Shown in pieces: positions 54,289-62,336 of a stretch of 64,000 nt of DNA. Every line of letters starts with the position of its first letter. Positions within the stretch are counted from its first letter, which is position 1. The stretch is from Mycolicibacterium sp. CBMA 247 (GTDB lineage Bacteria; Actinomycetota; Actinomycetes; Mycobacteriales; Mycobacteriaceae). Under the pieces are notes generated by a model that worked only from the letters and a program-made list of their open reading frames with translations, was not told the origin of the DNA and ran no database searches. The translations under genes and the position numbers were made by a program. Location of the stretch: positions 62,001-126,000 of the forward strand of contig NZ_VTGX01000002.1 of assembly GCF_009729095.1 (NCBI RefSeq). Reading direction: 5' to 3'.

Positions 54289-55161
54289 TCACACGAGCAT
54301 CCGGACCTGCTCGGCGATCAGTCCCGGCTCGCTCATGGGAACCATGTGGTTCGACCTCGACGCGAGGATGAAGCATCCCATGCTGAGCGAATCAGCGGTG
54401 AGCTGGTGAGCTCGGGTCAGATCAGCGCGGCGCGATCGTCCGAGAACGCTTGGTCGGTGCCCGGAAATCACTCGCACGGGCACTGTGCCTAGGACAGGTG
54501 GGCGACGTCGTAGCTCTGTGAGTCCGTCAACGACGTGAACCATCTCTGCGGCAGCCGTACGCGCTCCTTTCACCGAGTACGATGCCGTGGCGGTCGCTCG
54601 CCGGACTTTATTGGGCAATCCTCGAACCGCTGGCGCAGAAAGCAGTTTCAATAGGCCGATCCGTGCCAATGGGACTATCGCAACGGCTTGCCGGGACATG
54701 GTCTCCCGTGAGCCCGGGGTCATTAAGAAGTCAGCGTTCTCATCGCTTTGGTCCACCAGGACCAACCCGCCGACCGTGTGTCCCGCTTCGACGCGGCGAG
54801 CGGCGACTGTTCGTACAATCGGACCGCCCCAGCTGTGGCCGACGAGAATCAGTCGCCGGTGCGGATACGTATCGATGACCTCTTCCAAATCCGATGCGAG
54901 GCTACTCAGGTCGCGGGCGCCGTCGGTCACATCGCTGCCGCCGTAGCCTGATCGCTCGTAGGCGACGGCCAACACATCAGCGGGCAGGAGCGACTGCACG
55001 GTTGCCCAGTACAACCCGCTCATTCCCAGTCCCGCTTCCAGGACGACCAGTGTGTCGCCGGGTCGGCCGCTCGTTATCGTCCGCAACCGGCGGCCGTCGC
55101 GGACGCGGACAAAGTGATGCTCGCTGATTCTCCCGAGATCGGGAACACCCCATTCACTCAC
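54289..55161 (-). CDS. Alpha/beta hydrolase
   Basis: The 290-aa protein has the alpha/beta-hydrolase fold. LVVLEAGLGMSGLYW forms the oxyanion-hole region, the nucleophile elbow is VGHSWGG (about residues 108-114), and VISGHRPS and RSNHMVP near the C-terminus carry the likely acid and His. The substrate is unknown. Codon use is less GC-biased than in neighbours and the gene lies inside the 54.0-55.5 kb scar, so recent acquisition is plausible. Confidence 0.83.
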   Translation of the reverse strand: MSEWGVPDLGRISEHHFVRVRDGRRLRTITSGRPGDTLVVLEAGLGMSGLYWATVQSLLPADVLAVAYERSGYGGSDVTDGARDLSSLASDLEEVIDTYPHRRLILVGHSWGGPIVRTVAARRVEAGHTVGGLVLVDQSDENADFLMTPGSRETMSRQAVAIVPLARIGLLKLLSAPAVRGLPNKVRRATATASYSVKGARTAAAEMVHVVDGLTELRRRPPVLGTVPVRVISGHRPSVLGRSRRADLTRAHQLTADSLSMGCFILASRSNHMVPMSEPGLIAEQVRMLV

Positions 55162-55539
55162 CGCAGAAGGCTATAGCAGTGGCTGGTGAACGTGTTTCGG
55201 CTCCGCGTTTGGCCGAATAGCGTGTACGGACCGTGTTGCACGACAAGCTTATTCAGCGGGGCAATCGTGGCATTGCGTTGACCTTCGTGGGAATGAAGGC
55301 TTCAGTCGGTGGCCTGTTGCGGAGCGGGTGTCGATGCCGCCCCATTCCGCTGACGACCGTAGGTGGCCCGCCGGAGTACCCATTCGATCGGCCCATATCG
55401 GTGGTGGCGGACCCAGTACCTGCTGACCGCCAGTTGAACTGTGTATATCACCGCCGCAACACCGACAACCTGCCAGTCCGACAGACATAGGTCACATCGA
55501 CCGAAACCGCGACGCCGCCGTCACGGCTCGCCGGAGAAA
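55162..55539. other. Gap with a DUF418 gene remnant
   Basis: About 380 bp between the alpha/beta hydrolase and the enoyl-CoA hydratase. The only recognisable content is a minus-strand fragment of a DUF418 membrane protein. The remainder, next to 55162, presumably holds the hydrolase promoter. Confidence 0.6.
55302..55490 (-). pseudogene. C-terminal fragment of a DUF418 membrane protein
   Basis: On the minus strand an open frame reads LSDWQVVGVAAVIYTVQLAV, then SRYWVRHHRYGPIEWVLRRA and TYGRQ before the stop at 55302. The Q-L-x2-S-R-Y-W and GP-I/L-EW-x-LR-x3-YGR pattern is the C-terminal hallmark of DUF418. The frame hits a stop at about 55521, and the remaining 300 or so residues of the family are missing. 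It is a decayed gene. Confidence 0.7.
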
Positions 55540-56337
55540 TCAGCGGCCCTGGAAGTTCGCCGCCCGGCGTTCGACGAAGGACTGCACGCCCTCGGCCGCA
55601 TCGGCGGTGCCGAACAGATCGGCGACCACGGGCCGCAGTCGCGCGATCGCGGCCGCGTCGCCCTCGCGACGCGCGGTGTGCGCCGAGGCCAGGGTGGCCC
55701 GAACCCCGAGCGGTGCGGCGCGGTCGGCGATGGTGTGCGCGATCTCGCGGGCCCGGGTGATCGCACTGTCGGTGTCCGGCGTGACCTCTTGGACCAGTCC
55801 GATCCGGTACGCCTCGGCGGCGTCGAACTCGTCACCGGTGAGCAACCACCGCATCGCATTGCCCCAGCCTGTCTGGCGAGGTAGCCGCAGGGTGGCACCG
55901 CCGAACGGGTAGATGCCGCGCAGCACCTCGATCTGGGCGAATCGGGTGTTCTCCGCTGCGATGCGGATGTCGGCGGCCAACAACAGTTCGATGCCGAGCG
56001 TCAGGCAGCGGCCCTGGGCCGCGGCGACGATCGGTTTGGTCCAGTCGCCGTCGAGGCGCCACGGGTCGCGTCCGCCCTCGGGCGTGGGCAGCTCACCGCT
56101 GGCCACATGCGGTCCGACGTCGACGAGGTCGAGGCCGGCGGTGAAGTGCTCACCGTGGGCGAACAGCACACCGACGCGCAGGTCGTCGTCGGATTCCAGC
56201 AGGCCATACGCGAGTGACAGGTCGGTCAGCATTGCGACGTTGAACGCGTTGCGTTTCTCCGGGCGGTTCAGCCCGATCAGCAGGACATGGCCGTCCCGCT
56301 GCAGCGTGATGGTGTCGAGGACCGGGTCGGTGTTCAT
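55540..56337 (-). CDS. Enoyl-CoA hydratase/isomerase family protein
   Basis: The 265-aa crotonase-fold protein has the HVLLIGLNRPEKRNAFN start, oxyanion-hole segment FAHGEHFTAGLDL and QGRCLTLGIELLLAADIRIA, and C-terminal FVERRAANFQGR. A typical active-site Glu is seen in GIELLLAADI and ENTRFAQIEV. The position matches the echA1 region of M. tuberculosis, but I am not certain of orthology. ATG 56337 is chosen. A CAATTATGC-N6-GCATAATTG palindrome lies 25 bp upstream. Its 3' end is partly duplicated at 53999. Confidence 0.88.
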   Translation of the reverse strand: MNTDPVLDTITLQRDGHVLLIGLNRPEKRNAFNVAMLTDLSLAYGLLESDDDLRVGVLFAHGEHFTAGLDLVDVGPHVASGELPTPEGGRDPWRLDGDWTKPIVAAAQGRCLTLGIELLLAADIRIAAENTRFAQIEVLRGIYPFGGATLRLPRQTGWGNAMRWLLTGDEFDAAEAYRIGLVQEVTPDTDSAITRAREIAHTIADRAAPLGVRATLASAHTARREGDAAAIARLRPVVADLFGTADAAEGVQSFVERRAANFQGR

Positions 56338-56361
56338 TGGGTAAGTCAACGCCCGGCCGCT

Positions 56362-56385
56362 CAATTATGCAAGAAAGCATAATTG
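56362..56385. promoter_or_regulatory. Palindrome CAATTATGC-N6-GCATAATTG before the enoyl-CoA hydratase
   Basis: Perfect 9-bp AT-rich arms separated by AAGAAA, 24 bp upstream of the hydratase start, over the likely promoter. AT-rich palindromes are rare in this genome. TetR-type binding by the divergent regulator is a reasonable guess. Confidence 0.6.
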
Positions 56386-56489
56386 TGGCGCCGCCACGAG
56401 ACTCCTCGGGGAACCCGTTCAGACGCAGTTGACCTGCTAACCTTGTGTTGATCAGCACGTTCGTCAGATACTCGACACCATGCGAAGAC

Positions 56490-56509
56490 TCCATCATTTC
56501 TATGATGGA
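56490..56509. promoter_or_regulatory. Palindrome TCCATCAT-TTCT-ATGATGGA upstream of the TetR gene
   Basis: Perfect 8-bp arms with a 4-nt spacer; an overlapping TTCTATG-N8-CATAGAA repeat covers 56498-56519. It lies about 145 bp before the TetR start and 150 bp before the hydratase start, in the middle of their shared region. Confidence 0.5.
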
Positions 56510-56652
56510 AGGCATAGAAGGGCGGTGCGCGATGTGGGTCGTTGAGCTCAACCTCGCCGGTCACCGGTTCACCCGTCGGGTCCGCACGCCGCATGGCCCG
56601 GCGCGCACCGTCACCCCCCGGATGCTGCTGCGCTGTTCCTCGCAATTCCTGC

Positions 56653-57303
56653 ATGATCGCGTCGCCTGACACCGTCACGAAGCCACGGAACAAGCGTGGC
56701 TCCACCCGCGCCCGCATGCTCAGCAGCGCGGTCGAGGTGCTCCGCGAGCGAGGCGCCGCCGGTGTCACGATCGACGAGGTACTCACCCGCAGCGCCGCAC
56801 CACGCGGTTCGGTGTACCACCATTTCCCCGGTGGCCGTCGCCAGATCCTCATCGAGGCACTCCAGTTCGCCGCGGACACGATCGGTGACGTCATCGGCGC
56901 CGAAACTTCCGACAGCGCATGGGATCTGGTGCACCGATTCGTCGGATTCTGGGAACGCGTGCTCACTGGAAGCGATTTCACCGCCGGCTGCCCGGTGGTT
57001 GCGGTGGCGATCGCCGCTCCCGACGAAGAACCCGATCTCGCCGCGGCGGCCGGCGCCATCTTCGACCGCTGGCGCACAGCCCTGACCGCGGCCTTCACCG
57101 CCGACGGTTTCGACGATTCCGACGCGTCCTCCCTGGCGGTCATGTGCATCGCCGCCTTGGAGGGCGCCGTGGTGCTGTGCCGATCATCGAGATCGGTCGA
57201 ACCACTGCACGACGTCGCCCGCCAACTCGAATTCCTGATCAAGTCAAGGGAATTCGTTCTCCGCAACGGTGTTCCCCGGCTCAGTCGGCCGTCTGCGCCC
57301 TGA
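56653..57303 (+). CDS. TetR family regulator (LmrA/YxaF type)
   Basis: The 216-aa protein has an N-terminal TetR domain (GVTIDEVLTRSAAPRGSVYHHFPGGRRQIL) and a C-terminal domain with FTAGCPVVAVAIA, a Cys-containing signature of the LmrA/YxaF group that senses drugs or flavonoids in Bacillus. The ATG at 56653 is chosen because upstream sequence in frame has poor coding character. It is divergent from the enoyl-CoA hydratase. Its 3' end overlaps the reductase gene by 23 bp. Confidence 0.88.
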   Translation: MIASPDTVTKPRNKRGSTRARMLSSAVEVLRERGAAGVTIDEVLTRSAAPRGSVYHHFPGGRRQILIEALQFAADTIGDVIGAETSDSAWDLVHRFVGFWERVLTGSDFTAGCPVVAVAIAAPDEEPDLAAAAGAIFDRWRTALTAAFTADGFDDSDASSLAVMCIAALEGAVVLCRSSRSVEPLHDVARQLEFLIKSREFVLRNGVPRLSRPSAP

Positions 57304-57814
57304 CCCATCGGGCACAGACGAAGTCGCCGTTGAGCGCAGATTCGGCCAGCGCCCACTCGGAACGAACCGGCAACACCGGTGACCCCGCACCCAATGAGCA
57401 GGGCGCATAGCTGACGATCATCTCGTCGATCAGCCCGGCCGCGACGAACTGAGCGGCGACCTCCCCCCCGCCCATCACCCAGACATCCTTACCGGCCGCG
57501 GCCGCCACCAGCCGTGGATGCAACTCGGCAATATCGCCGAAGAACACCTGCACCGGGTGCTCGGCGGAGATGATCTGCGGCCGATGCGTCAGCACCCACG
57601 CCGGCTGCCCGTACGCCCACTCGCCGGGCTGGTTCTTCACCAGCCACTCGTACGTTGCCGATCCCATCACCAGTGCGCCAATGGTTTTGATGAATCCGTC
57701 GTATCCGAACGGGCCTTGCTGATCGATGTCCCGCGAGAGCAGCCAGTCCAGGCTGTCGTCGGTATCGACGATGAACCCGTCCAAACTCGATGCGGTGTAG
57801 TACACGGTCTTCAC
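57281..57814 (-). CDS. Dihydrofolate reductase-like/RibD C-terminal domain protein
   Basis: The 177-aa protein starts KTVYYTASSLDGFIVDTDDSLDWL. It has IGALVMGSATYEWL and KDVWVMGGGEVAAQFVAAGLIDEMIVSYAPCSLGAGSPV, the YwjB/RibD_C pattern of NADPH-dependent reductases. The substrate is unknown and it is not the housekeeping DHFR. GTG 57814 is preferred because GAGGAGAG lies about nine bases before it; ATG 57835 lies inside the upstream gene. It follows the AraC-type gene by 2 bp, so they form an operon. Confidence 0.85.
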   Translation of the reverse strand: MKTVYYTASSLDGFIVDTDDSLDWLLSRDIDQQGPFGYDGFIKTIGALVMGSATYEWLVKNQPGEWAYGQPAWVLTHRPQIISAEHPVQVFFGDIAELHPRLVAAAAGKDVWVMGGGEVAAQFVAAGLIDEMIVSYAPCSLGAGSPVLPVRSEWALAESALNGDFVCARWVRAQTAD

Positions 57815-57816
57815 GG

Positions 57817-58764
57817 TCAGTCTCTCCTCATCCATTCCAGTGGGTCGCCCCGGTCGACATCGACACCGTGGCGGGCCAGCATGCCCCGCACGAGTGCACG
57901 CCGGTGCGCCGAATAGGTCAGTACATGCGCGATGATCCCGTACAGCTGAAAGGATTCCGGCGGATCACACAGCGCATCGATCACGGTGTCACCGAGCCGG
58001 CCCGCTGCCGAGAACTCAGAGATCAGTGTGGTCCAGCGCTTTCCGATGGCGTGGTGGTGCGCGGCCAGTTGCTCGGCTGTCGCCTCGCTGCTCGTGGCGC
58101 GCGACGGGAAATCACGGCCTTCGACGGTCGCCAGCCAGGCCTCCTTGGTCCACACGATCGCGCCGAGTACCGCCGCGACGCTGGGCTCCGGCCCGTCCCA
58201 GTCCAGTACCACCTGACCCGGCGAGATCTCCTGCGTCCATTGTTGTTCGGACAGACCCGCGGCCACACCAATCAGGTACTCGGTGTCGGCGACATCGTGC
58301 ACCAGCATGAACTGGGCGATATCCGGGCCAGCGGTCTCACCCGGGCCGGCATCGCACCACAGGGCCTGTGGCGGATGGAAATGCACCCCGTTGGGGGCGG
58401 TGAGCCGGAACCCCACATCATCGGCGCGCGACGGCGGCACCCCGAACGCGCGGCGGAAGGCCCTGGAGAACACTTCGGCCGAAGACCACCCCTCGGCCTC
58501 GGCCACCTCGGCCACCCCGGCTCCCCGCTGCAACCGCCATGCAGCGCGCTCCAGCATGACCCGTCGCCGTAGCGCCGCGGGTGGTTCTCCGGTGAGCCTG
58601 CGCACCTCCCGGGAGAAATGGAACTCCGACACGTAACTGCTGCGAGCCATGTCGCCGACACCCGAGTTCTCGTCGTCGACGACGGCGTCGAGCAGTTCCC
58701 TCAGCCGGTCACGCCCGTTCGGTTGAATCTCCACGGTGACCGAGTATGGCCGCCGGCGATCCAC
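57817..58764 (-). CDS. AraC-type regulator fused to a DinB-like domain
   Basis: The 315-aa protein begins with an AraC helix-turn-helix module (about residues 20-112: YVSEFHFSREVRRLTGEPPAALRRRVMLERAA, then EGWSSAEVFSRAFRRAFGVPPS, read in pieces). A C-terminal helical domain of about 180 residues follows (LVHDVADTEYLIGVAAGLSEQQW, VWTKEAWLATVEG, and IIAHVLTYSAHRRALVRGML). Its spaced His residues fit the DinB/YfiT metal-binding four-helix fold. The fusion suggests a regulator sensing a small thiol or metal-bound ligand. Start GTG 58764 is uncertain. It is upstream of the reductase gene in one operon. Confidence 0.82.
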   Translation of the reverse strand: MDRRRPYSVTVEIQPNGRDRLRELLDAVVDDENSGVGDMARSSYVSEFHFSREVRRLTGEPPAALRRRVMLERAAWRLQRGAGVAEVAEAEGWSSAEVFSRAFRRAFGVPPSRADDVGFRLTAPNGVHFHPPQALWCDAGPGETAGPDIAQFMLVHDVADTEYLIGVAAGLSEQQWTQEISPGQVVLDWDGPEPSVAAVLGAIVWTKEAWLATVEGRDFPSRATSSEATAEQLAAHHHAIGKRWTTLISEFSAAGRLGDTVIDALCDPPESFQLYGIIAHVLTYSAHRRALVRGMLARHGVDVDRGDPLEWMRRD

Positions 58765-58801
58765 ATGGACATGACATTTCCTGCTGTGGTCCTGTTGTCA
58801 G

Positions 58802-59692
58802 TCAGCTGTCGAGCACCTGCGCCACCCGAGCTTCGATGTCAAGGCCGGCGTCGAGGTAGTCGAGGTTGATTCCAAAGCGTTCGATCAGCGCATCAAGAAC
58901 CTGTGCCGCGGTGTCGAAGCGGATGCGTTCGGTCTCACCATGACTGTGGATAGCCAGGTTCCGGCCGCGCAGGTTGATCCTGGCGTCATCGGTGACCAAC
59001 GCCGCCGTCAGGCCCACGACGAAGATCCCGCCGGGATGCGTTGACACATACCAGCTTCCGACTTCGAGGTCGATGCGCGGCTGCGGCACGGTGGCGAACC
59101 GGTACAGGGGCTGCCACTCCCCGCGGACCTGCGCGGCCAATTCGTATTCCGGCTCATGTCCGCCGAGCAGCTCGAGCAGTCGGTAGGGCTCGTGGCGGGT
59201 CTGTTGCACCGCGCCGGCCTGCAGCCGGATCGGCGACGGCAGCGTCTGACCGCCGAAGCCGACGTCGACCAGATACCGTCCCGCCTCCCCGGGAACTGTC
59301 ACGGCCAGCACGTTGTGGGTGAGCGCGGGTAACGCGGCGTCGGGTTCCTTCATCCAGACCACCCGCCCGGCCAGCCGCTCGACGCCGTACCCCAGCTCGT
59401 CGAGGGCATAGCCGAGCAGCCCGTTGTGCTCGTAGCAGTAGCCGCCGCGACGCCGGGTGACGAGTTTGTCCGACAGCGCCGCGGCGCTGAGATCGGCGAC
59501 CGGGATGCCCAGCAGCGGATCCAGGTTCTCGAACGGGATCGATCGGCCGTGTGCGGCGACGATGCCCCGCAAGGTGTCAGAGTCCGGTTGCGTCGAACCC
59601 TGATAGCCGATCCGGCCGAAGTAGCTGTGCAGATCAAATGCCGAGTCAGATGGCGATGGGCCCATGCCGGCCAATGATGCTGCCTCAACCAT
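58802..59692 (-). CDS. nat: Arylamine N-acetyltransferase
   Basis: The 296-aa enzyme transfers acetyl (or propionyl) from CoA to arylamines and hydrazines such as isoniazid. The catalytic triad is visible: Cys86 in RRGGYCYEHN, His in LTHNVLAV and Asp in LVDVGFGG. PFENLDPLLG near residue 54 is also typical. ATG 59665 is an alternative start giving 287 aa. In M. tuberculosis nat lies with the hsa sterol genes; here it stands alone, 37 bp from the AraC-DinB gene and divergent from the plsC-type operon. It may be a second copy. Confidence 0.92.
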   Translation of the reverse strand: MVEAASLAGMGPSPSDSAFDLHSYFGRIGYQGSTQPDSDTLRGIVAAHGRSIPFENLDPLLGIPVADLSAAALSDKLVTRRRGGYCYEHNGLLGYALDELGYGVERLAGRVVWMKEPDAALPALTHNVLAVTVPGEAGRYLVDVGFGGQTLPSPIRLQAGAVQQTRHEPYRLLELLGGHEPEYELAAQVRGEWQPLYRFATVPQPRIDLEVGSWYVSTHPGGIFVVGLTAALVTDDARINLRGRNLAIHSHGETERIRFDTAAQVLDALIERFGINLDYLDAGLDIEARVAQVLDS

Positions 59693-59848
59693 GGTTCAGG
59701 TCAACTTGCCTGCGGTGGACCCGATGACTCATAGCCACGCCATATGACCTGTGGTTTTGAGAGGATTGACGACGGCTATCCGGTGTCGGGCGGGCGAACG
59801 GAGAAGCGAATGGGTTTTTCACTCCCGACCTGGGTACACTGGCAAAAC

Positions 59849-59862
59849 TAGAACACGTTCCA
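59849..59862. promoter_or_regulatory. KstR box upstream of the PlsC-FadD12-LipO operon
   Basis: TAGAACACGTTCCA fits the KstR consensus TNNAACNNGTTNNA at every fixed position and sits 20 bp before the GTG start. A repressor here would block the operon's promoter or leader. Confidence 0.7.
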
Positions 59863-59882
59863 ATCCACATCAGGGGGACCCT

Positions 59883-60692
59883 GTGGCTTCGACCGACATC
59901 GACCCGCCCGAAATCACCAAGTGGGACCCGGGCCTGACCGAAAAGGTCATGGGCTGGTTGCGACCGCTGATCAAGGGCTATCACCGCTCAGAAGTGCGCG
60001 GGCTGGACAGCTTCCCCAACGGCGGCGCACTCGTGGTGTCGAACCATTCCGGTGGCCTGTTCGCATTGGACATACCGGTGTTCGCGACGGGCTTCTACGA
60101 GAAATTCGGCTACACGCGCCCGGTGTACACCCTCAGCCACGACATGCTGATGGTCGGTCCGACCGCGAGCTTCTTCAAGAAGACCGGCTTCATCCGGGCC
60201 AACCACGAGAACGCCGACGAGGCACTGCGCTCGGGCGGCGTGGTGGTGGTGTTCCCCGGTGGTGACTACGACGTGTACCGGCCCACCCTGTCGGCGAACA
60301 AGATCGACTTCGCCGGCCGCACCGGTTACGTGAAGGCAGCGATCAACGCCGGCGTTCCGATCGTGCCGATGGTCGGTATCGGCGGCCAGGAGACCCACCT
60401 GTTCCTGTCCCGCGGCACCGGCGTGGCCAAGGCGCTCGGTCCGATCGCGCGGCTGGCCCGCACCAAGATCGTGCCGGTGTCGTTCGGTTTCCCGTTCGGC
60501 CTCTCGGCGGTGCTACCCCTCAATGTGCCGTTGCCCGCCAAGATCGTGATGAAGACGCTGGAGCCGATCGACATCGTCGCCGAATTCGGTGAGAACCCCG
60601 ATATCGACGAGGTCGACGCGCATGTCCGCCGGGTCATGCAGCGCGCCTTGGACGAGCTGGCCGATGAGCGCCGCTTCCCGGTGATCGGCTGA
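59883..60692 (+). CDS. PlsC-type 1-acylglycerol-3-phosphate acyltransferase (Rv1428c-like)
   Basis: The 269-aa protein has the acyltransferase NHSGGLFALD motif (the NHxxxxD variant, about residues 53-62), then FPGGDYDVYRP and VPIVPMVGIGGQE. It transfers an acyl chain to a lysophospholipid-like acceptor at the membrane. GTG 59883 follows GGGGGA. The next two genes are a FadD and an esterase with small gaps or overlaps, the order I recall for Rv1428c-fadD12-lipO. A KstR box precedes it. Confidence 0.87.
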   Translation: MASTDIDPPEITKWDPGLTEKVMGWLRPLIKGYHRSEVRGLDSFPNGGALVVSNHSGGLFALDIPVFATGFYEKFGYTRPVYTLSHDMLMVGPTASFFKKTGFIRANHENADEALRSGGVVVVFPGGDYDVYRPTLSANKIDFAGRTGYVKAAINAGVPIVPMVGIGGQETHLFLSRGTGVAKALGPIARLARTKIVPVSFGFPFGLSAVLPLNVPLPAKIVMKTLEPIDIVAEFGENPDIDEVDAHVRRVMQRALDELADERRFPVIG

Positions 60693-60698
60693 TCACCG

Positions 60699-62336
60699 GT
60701 GGGTCCGCTTGATCTCCTGACGGGACCGCTGGACCGAGTCGCCGACACCGTCGGCCTGGTCACCACGATGCGCCGCGCCGGATTGATCACGGTGATGCGG
60801 CCGGACAAGTACCTGCGCATCGCCGCCGCCATGGCCCGCGAGAACATGAGCGTCACTTCGGGTTTCGCGGCCTCCGCGCAGCGCTGCCCGAACCGGCCCG
60901 GCCTGGTCGACGAACTCGGCACGCTGACCTGGCAACAGGTCGACCAGCAGGCCGACGCGCTGGCCGCGGGGCTGCAGGCGCTACCGGGTGGTGAGCCGAA
61001 AGTGCTGGGCATCATGGCCCGCAATCACCGTGGCTTCGTCCTGTCGCTGATCGCCGCCAACCGCATCGGTGCCGAGGTACTGCTGCTCAACACGTCGTTC
61101 GCCGCCCCGGCGATGGCCGAGGTGGTCAACCGTGAGGCGGTCGACGCCGTCATCTACGACGAGGAGTTCACCGAGACGGTCGACCGGGCGCTTGCCGACC
61201 GGCCCAGCGCCGCCCGGATCGTGGCGTGGACCGACACCAACGTCCACGACGTCACCGTCGCCAAGCTCGTCGAGCAGCACCGCGGGGCGGAGCCCCGCCG
61301 CTCCAGCGAGAAGTCCAAGGTGATCTTGCTGACCTCGGGCACCACCGGAACCCCCAAGGGCGCCAAGCACTCCGGCGGCGGCCCCGAGGTGCTCAAGTCG
61401 ATCCTGGATCGCACCCCGTGGCACACCGAGGAACGGGTGGTTGTCGTGGCGCCGATGTTCCACGCCTGGGGTTTCTCCCAGCTGGCCTTCGCGGCGTCGA
61501 TGGCCTGCACCATCGTCACCCGACGCAAGTTCGATCCCGAGGCCACGCTCGAGCTGGTGGACCGGCACCGGGCAAAGGGCCTGTGCGTAGTGCCGGTGAT
61601 GTTCGACCGGATCATGGACCTGCCCGAGAATGTGTTGCGCCGCTACGACGGCCGCTCGCTGCGGTTCGCCGCGGCATCCGGGTCGCGCATGCGACCCGAC
61701 GTCGTCACCGCGTTCATGGACCGGTTCGGCGACATCATCTACAACAACTACAACGCCACCGAGGCGGGCATGATCGCCACCGCGACGCCGGCCGATCTGC
61801 GCGCCGCTCCCGATACGGCGGGTAAACCGGCCGAGGGCACCGAGATCCGCATCCTCGACGCGGAGTTCCGGCAGGTCCCCACCGGGGAGGTGGGGACGAT
61901 CTACGTGCGTAACTCCACCCAGTTCGACGGCTACACCTCCGGATCCACCAAGGATTTCCACGAGGGGTTCATGTCCTCGGGCGATGTCGGCTATCTGGAT
62001 GAGGCGGGCCGGCTGTTCGTCGTGGGCCGTGACGACGAGATGATCGTCTCCGGCGGCGAGAACGTGTACCCGATCGAAGTGGAGAAGGTGCTGGCCGGCC
62101 ATCCCGATGTCGCAGAGGCCGCCGTGATCGGCGTCGACGACGAGCAGTACGGGCAGCGACTCGTGGCGTTCGTGAGGCTCTCCGGGGCTGCCACCCCCGA
62201 CGACCTCAAGGCGTATGTTCGAGAGAACCTCGCCAATTACAAAGTGCCGCGGGAGATCACCGTGCTCGACGAGTTGCCGCGCAACAGCACCGGCAAGATC
62301 GACCGCCGTCAACTCCAGGAGATGCTGAATGGCTGA
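60699..62336 (+). CDS. fadD12: Fatty-acid-CoA ligase, FadD12-like
   Basis: The 545-aa adenylate-forming enzyme activates a fatty acid with ATP and CoA. It shows the P-loop LLTSGTTGTPKGAKHSGGG, YNNYNATEAGM (the A5 motif), DVGYLDEAGRLFVVGRDDEMIVSGGENVYP (read in pieces, with the adenylate-binding Asp and Arg), and the catalytic Lys in NSTGKIDRR. GTG 60699 is 6 bp after the plsC-type stop. Its 3' end overlaps the esterase start by 8 bp. The orthology with fadD12 rests on gene order and similarity. Confidence 0.9.
   Translation: MGPLDLLTGPLDRVADTVGLVTTMRRAGLITVMRPDKYLRIAAAMARENMSVTSGFAASAQRCPNRPGLVDELGTLTWQQVDQQADALAAGLQALPGGEPKVLGIMARNHRGFVLSLIAANRIGAEVLLLNTSFAAPAMAEVVNREAVDAVIYDEEFTETVDRALADRPSAARIVAWTDTNVHDVTVAKLVEQHRGAEPRRSSEKSKVILLTSGTTGTPKGAKHSGGGPEVLKSILDRTPWHTEERVVVVAPMFHAWGFSQLAFAASMACTIVTRRKFDPEATLELVDRHRAKGLCVVPVMFDRIMDLPENVLRRYDGRSLRFAAASGSRMRPDVVTAFMDRFGDIIYNNYNATEAGMIATATPADLRAAPDTAGKPAEGTEIRILDAEFRQVPTGEVGTIYVRNSTQFDGYTSGSTKDFHEGFMSSGDVGYLDEAGRLFVVGRDDEMIVSGGENVYPIEVEKVLAGHPDVAEAAVIGVDDEQYGQRLVAFVRLSGAATPDDLKAYVRENLANYKVPREITVLDELPRNSTGKIDRRQLQEMLNG

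Larger units (their letters stand above)
56338..56652. other. Divergent promoter region between the enoyl-CoA hydratase and a TetR gene
   Basis: These 315 bp hold two strong palindromes (56362-56385 and 56490-56509) and a weaker GAAC-CC-GTTC at 56411-56420. No gene is supported in it. Confidence 0.6.

Noticed and set aside
56411-56420. GAAC-CC-GTTC as a third KstR box
   Set aside because: The outer fixed T and A of the consensus are both missing, so a chance match is likely.
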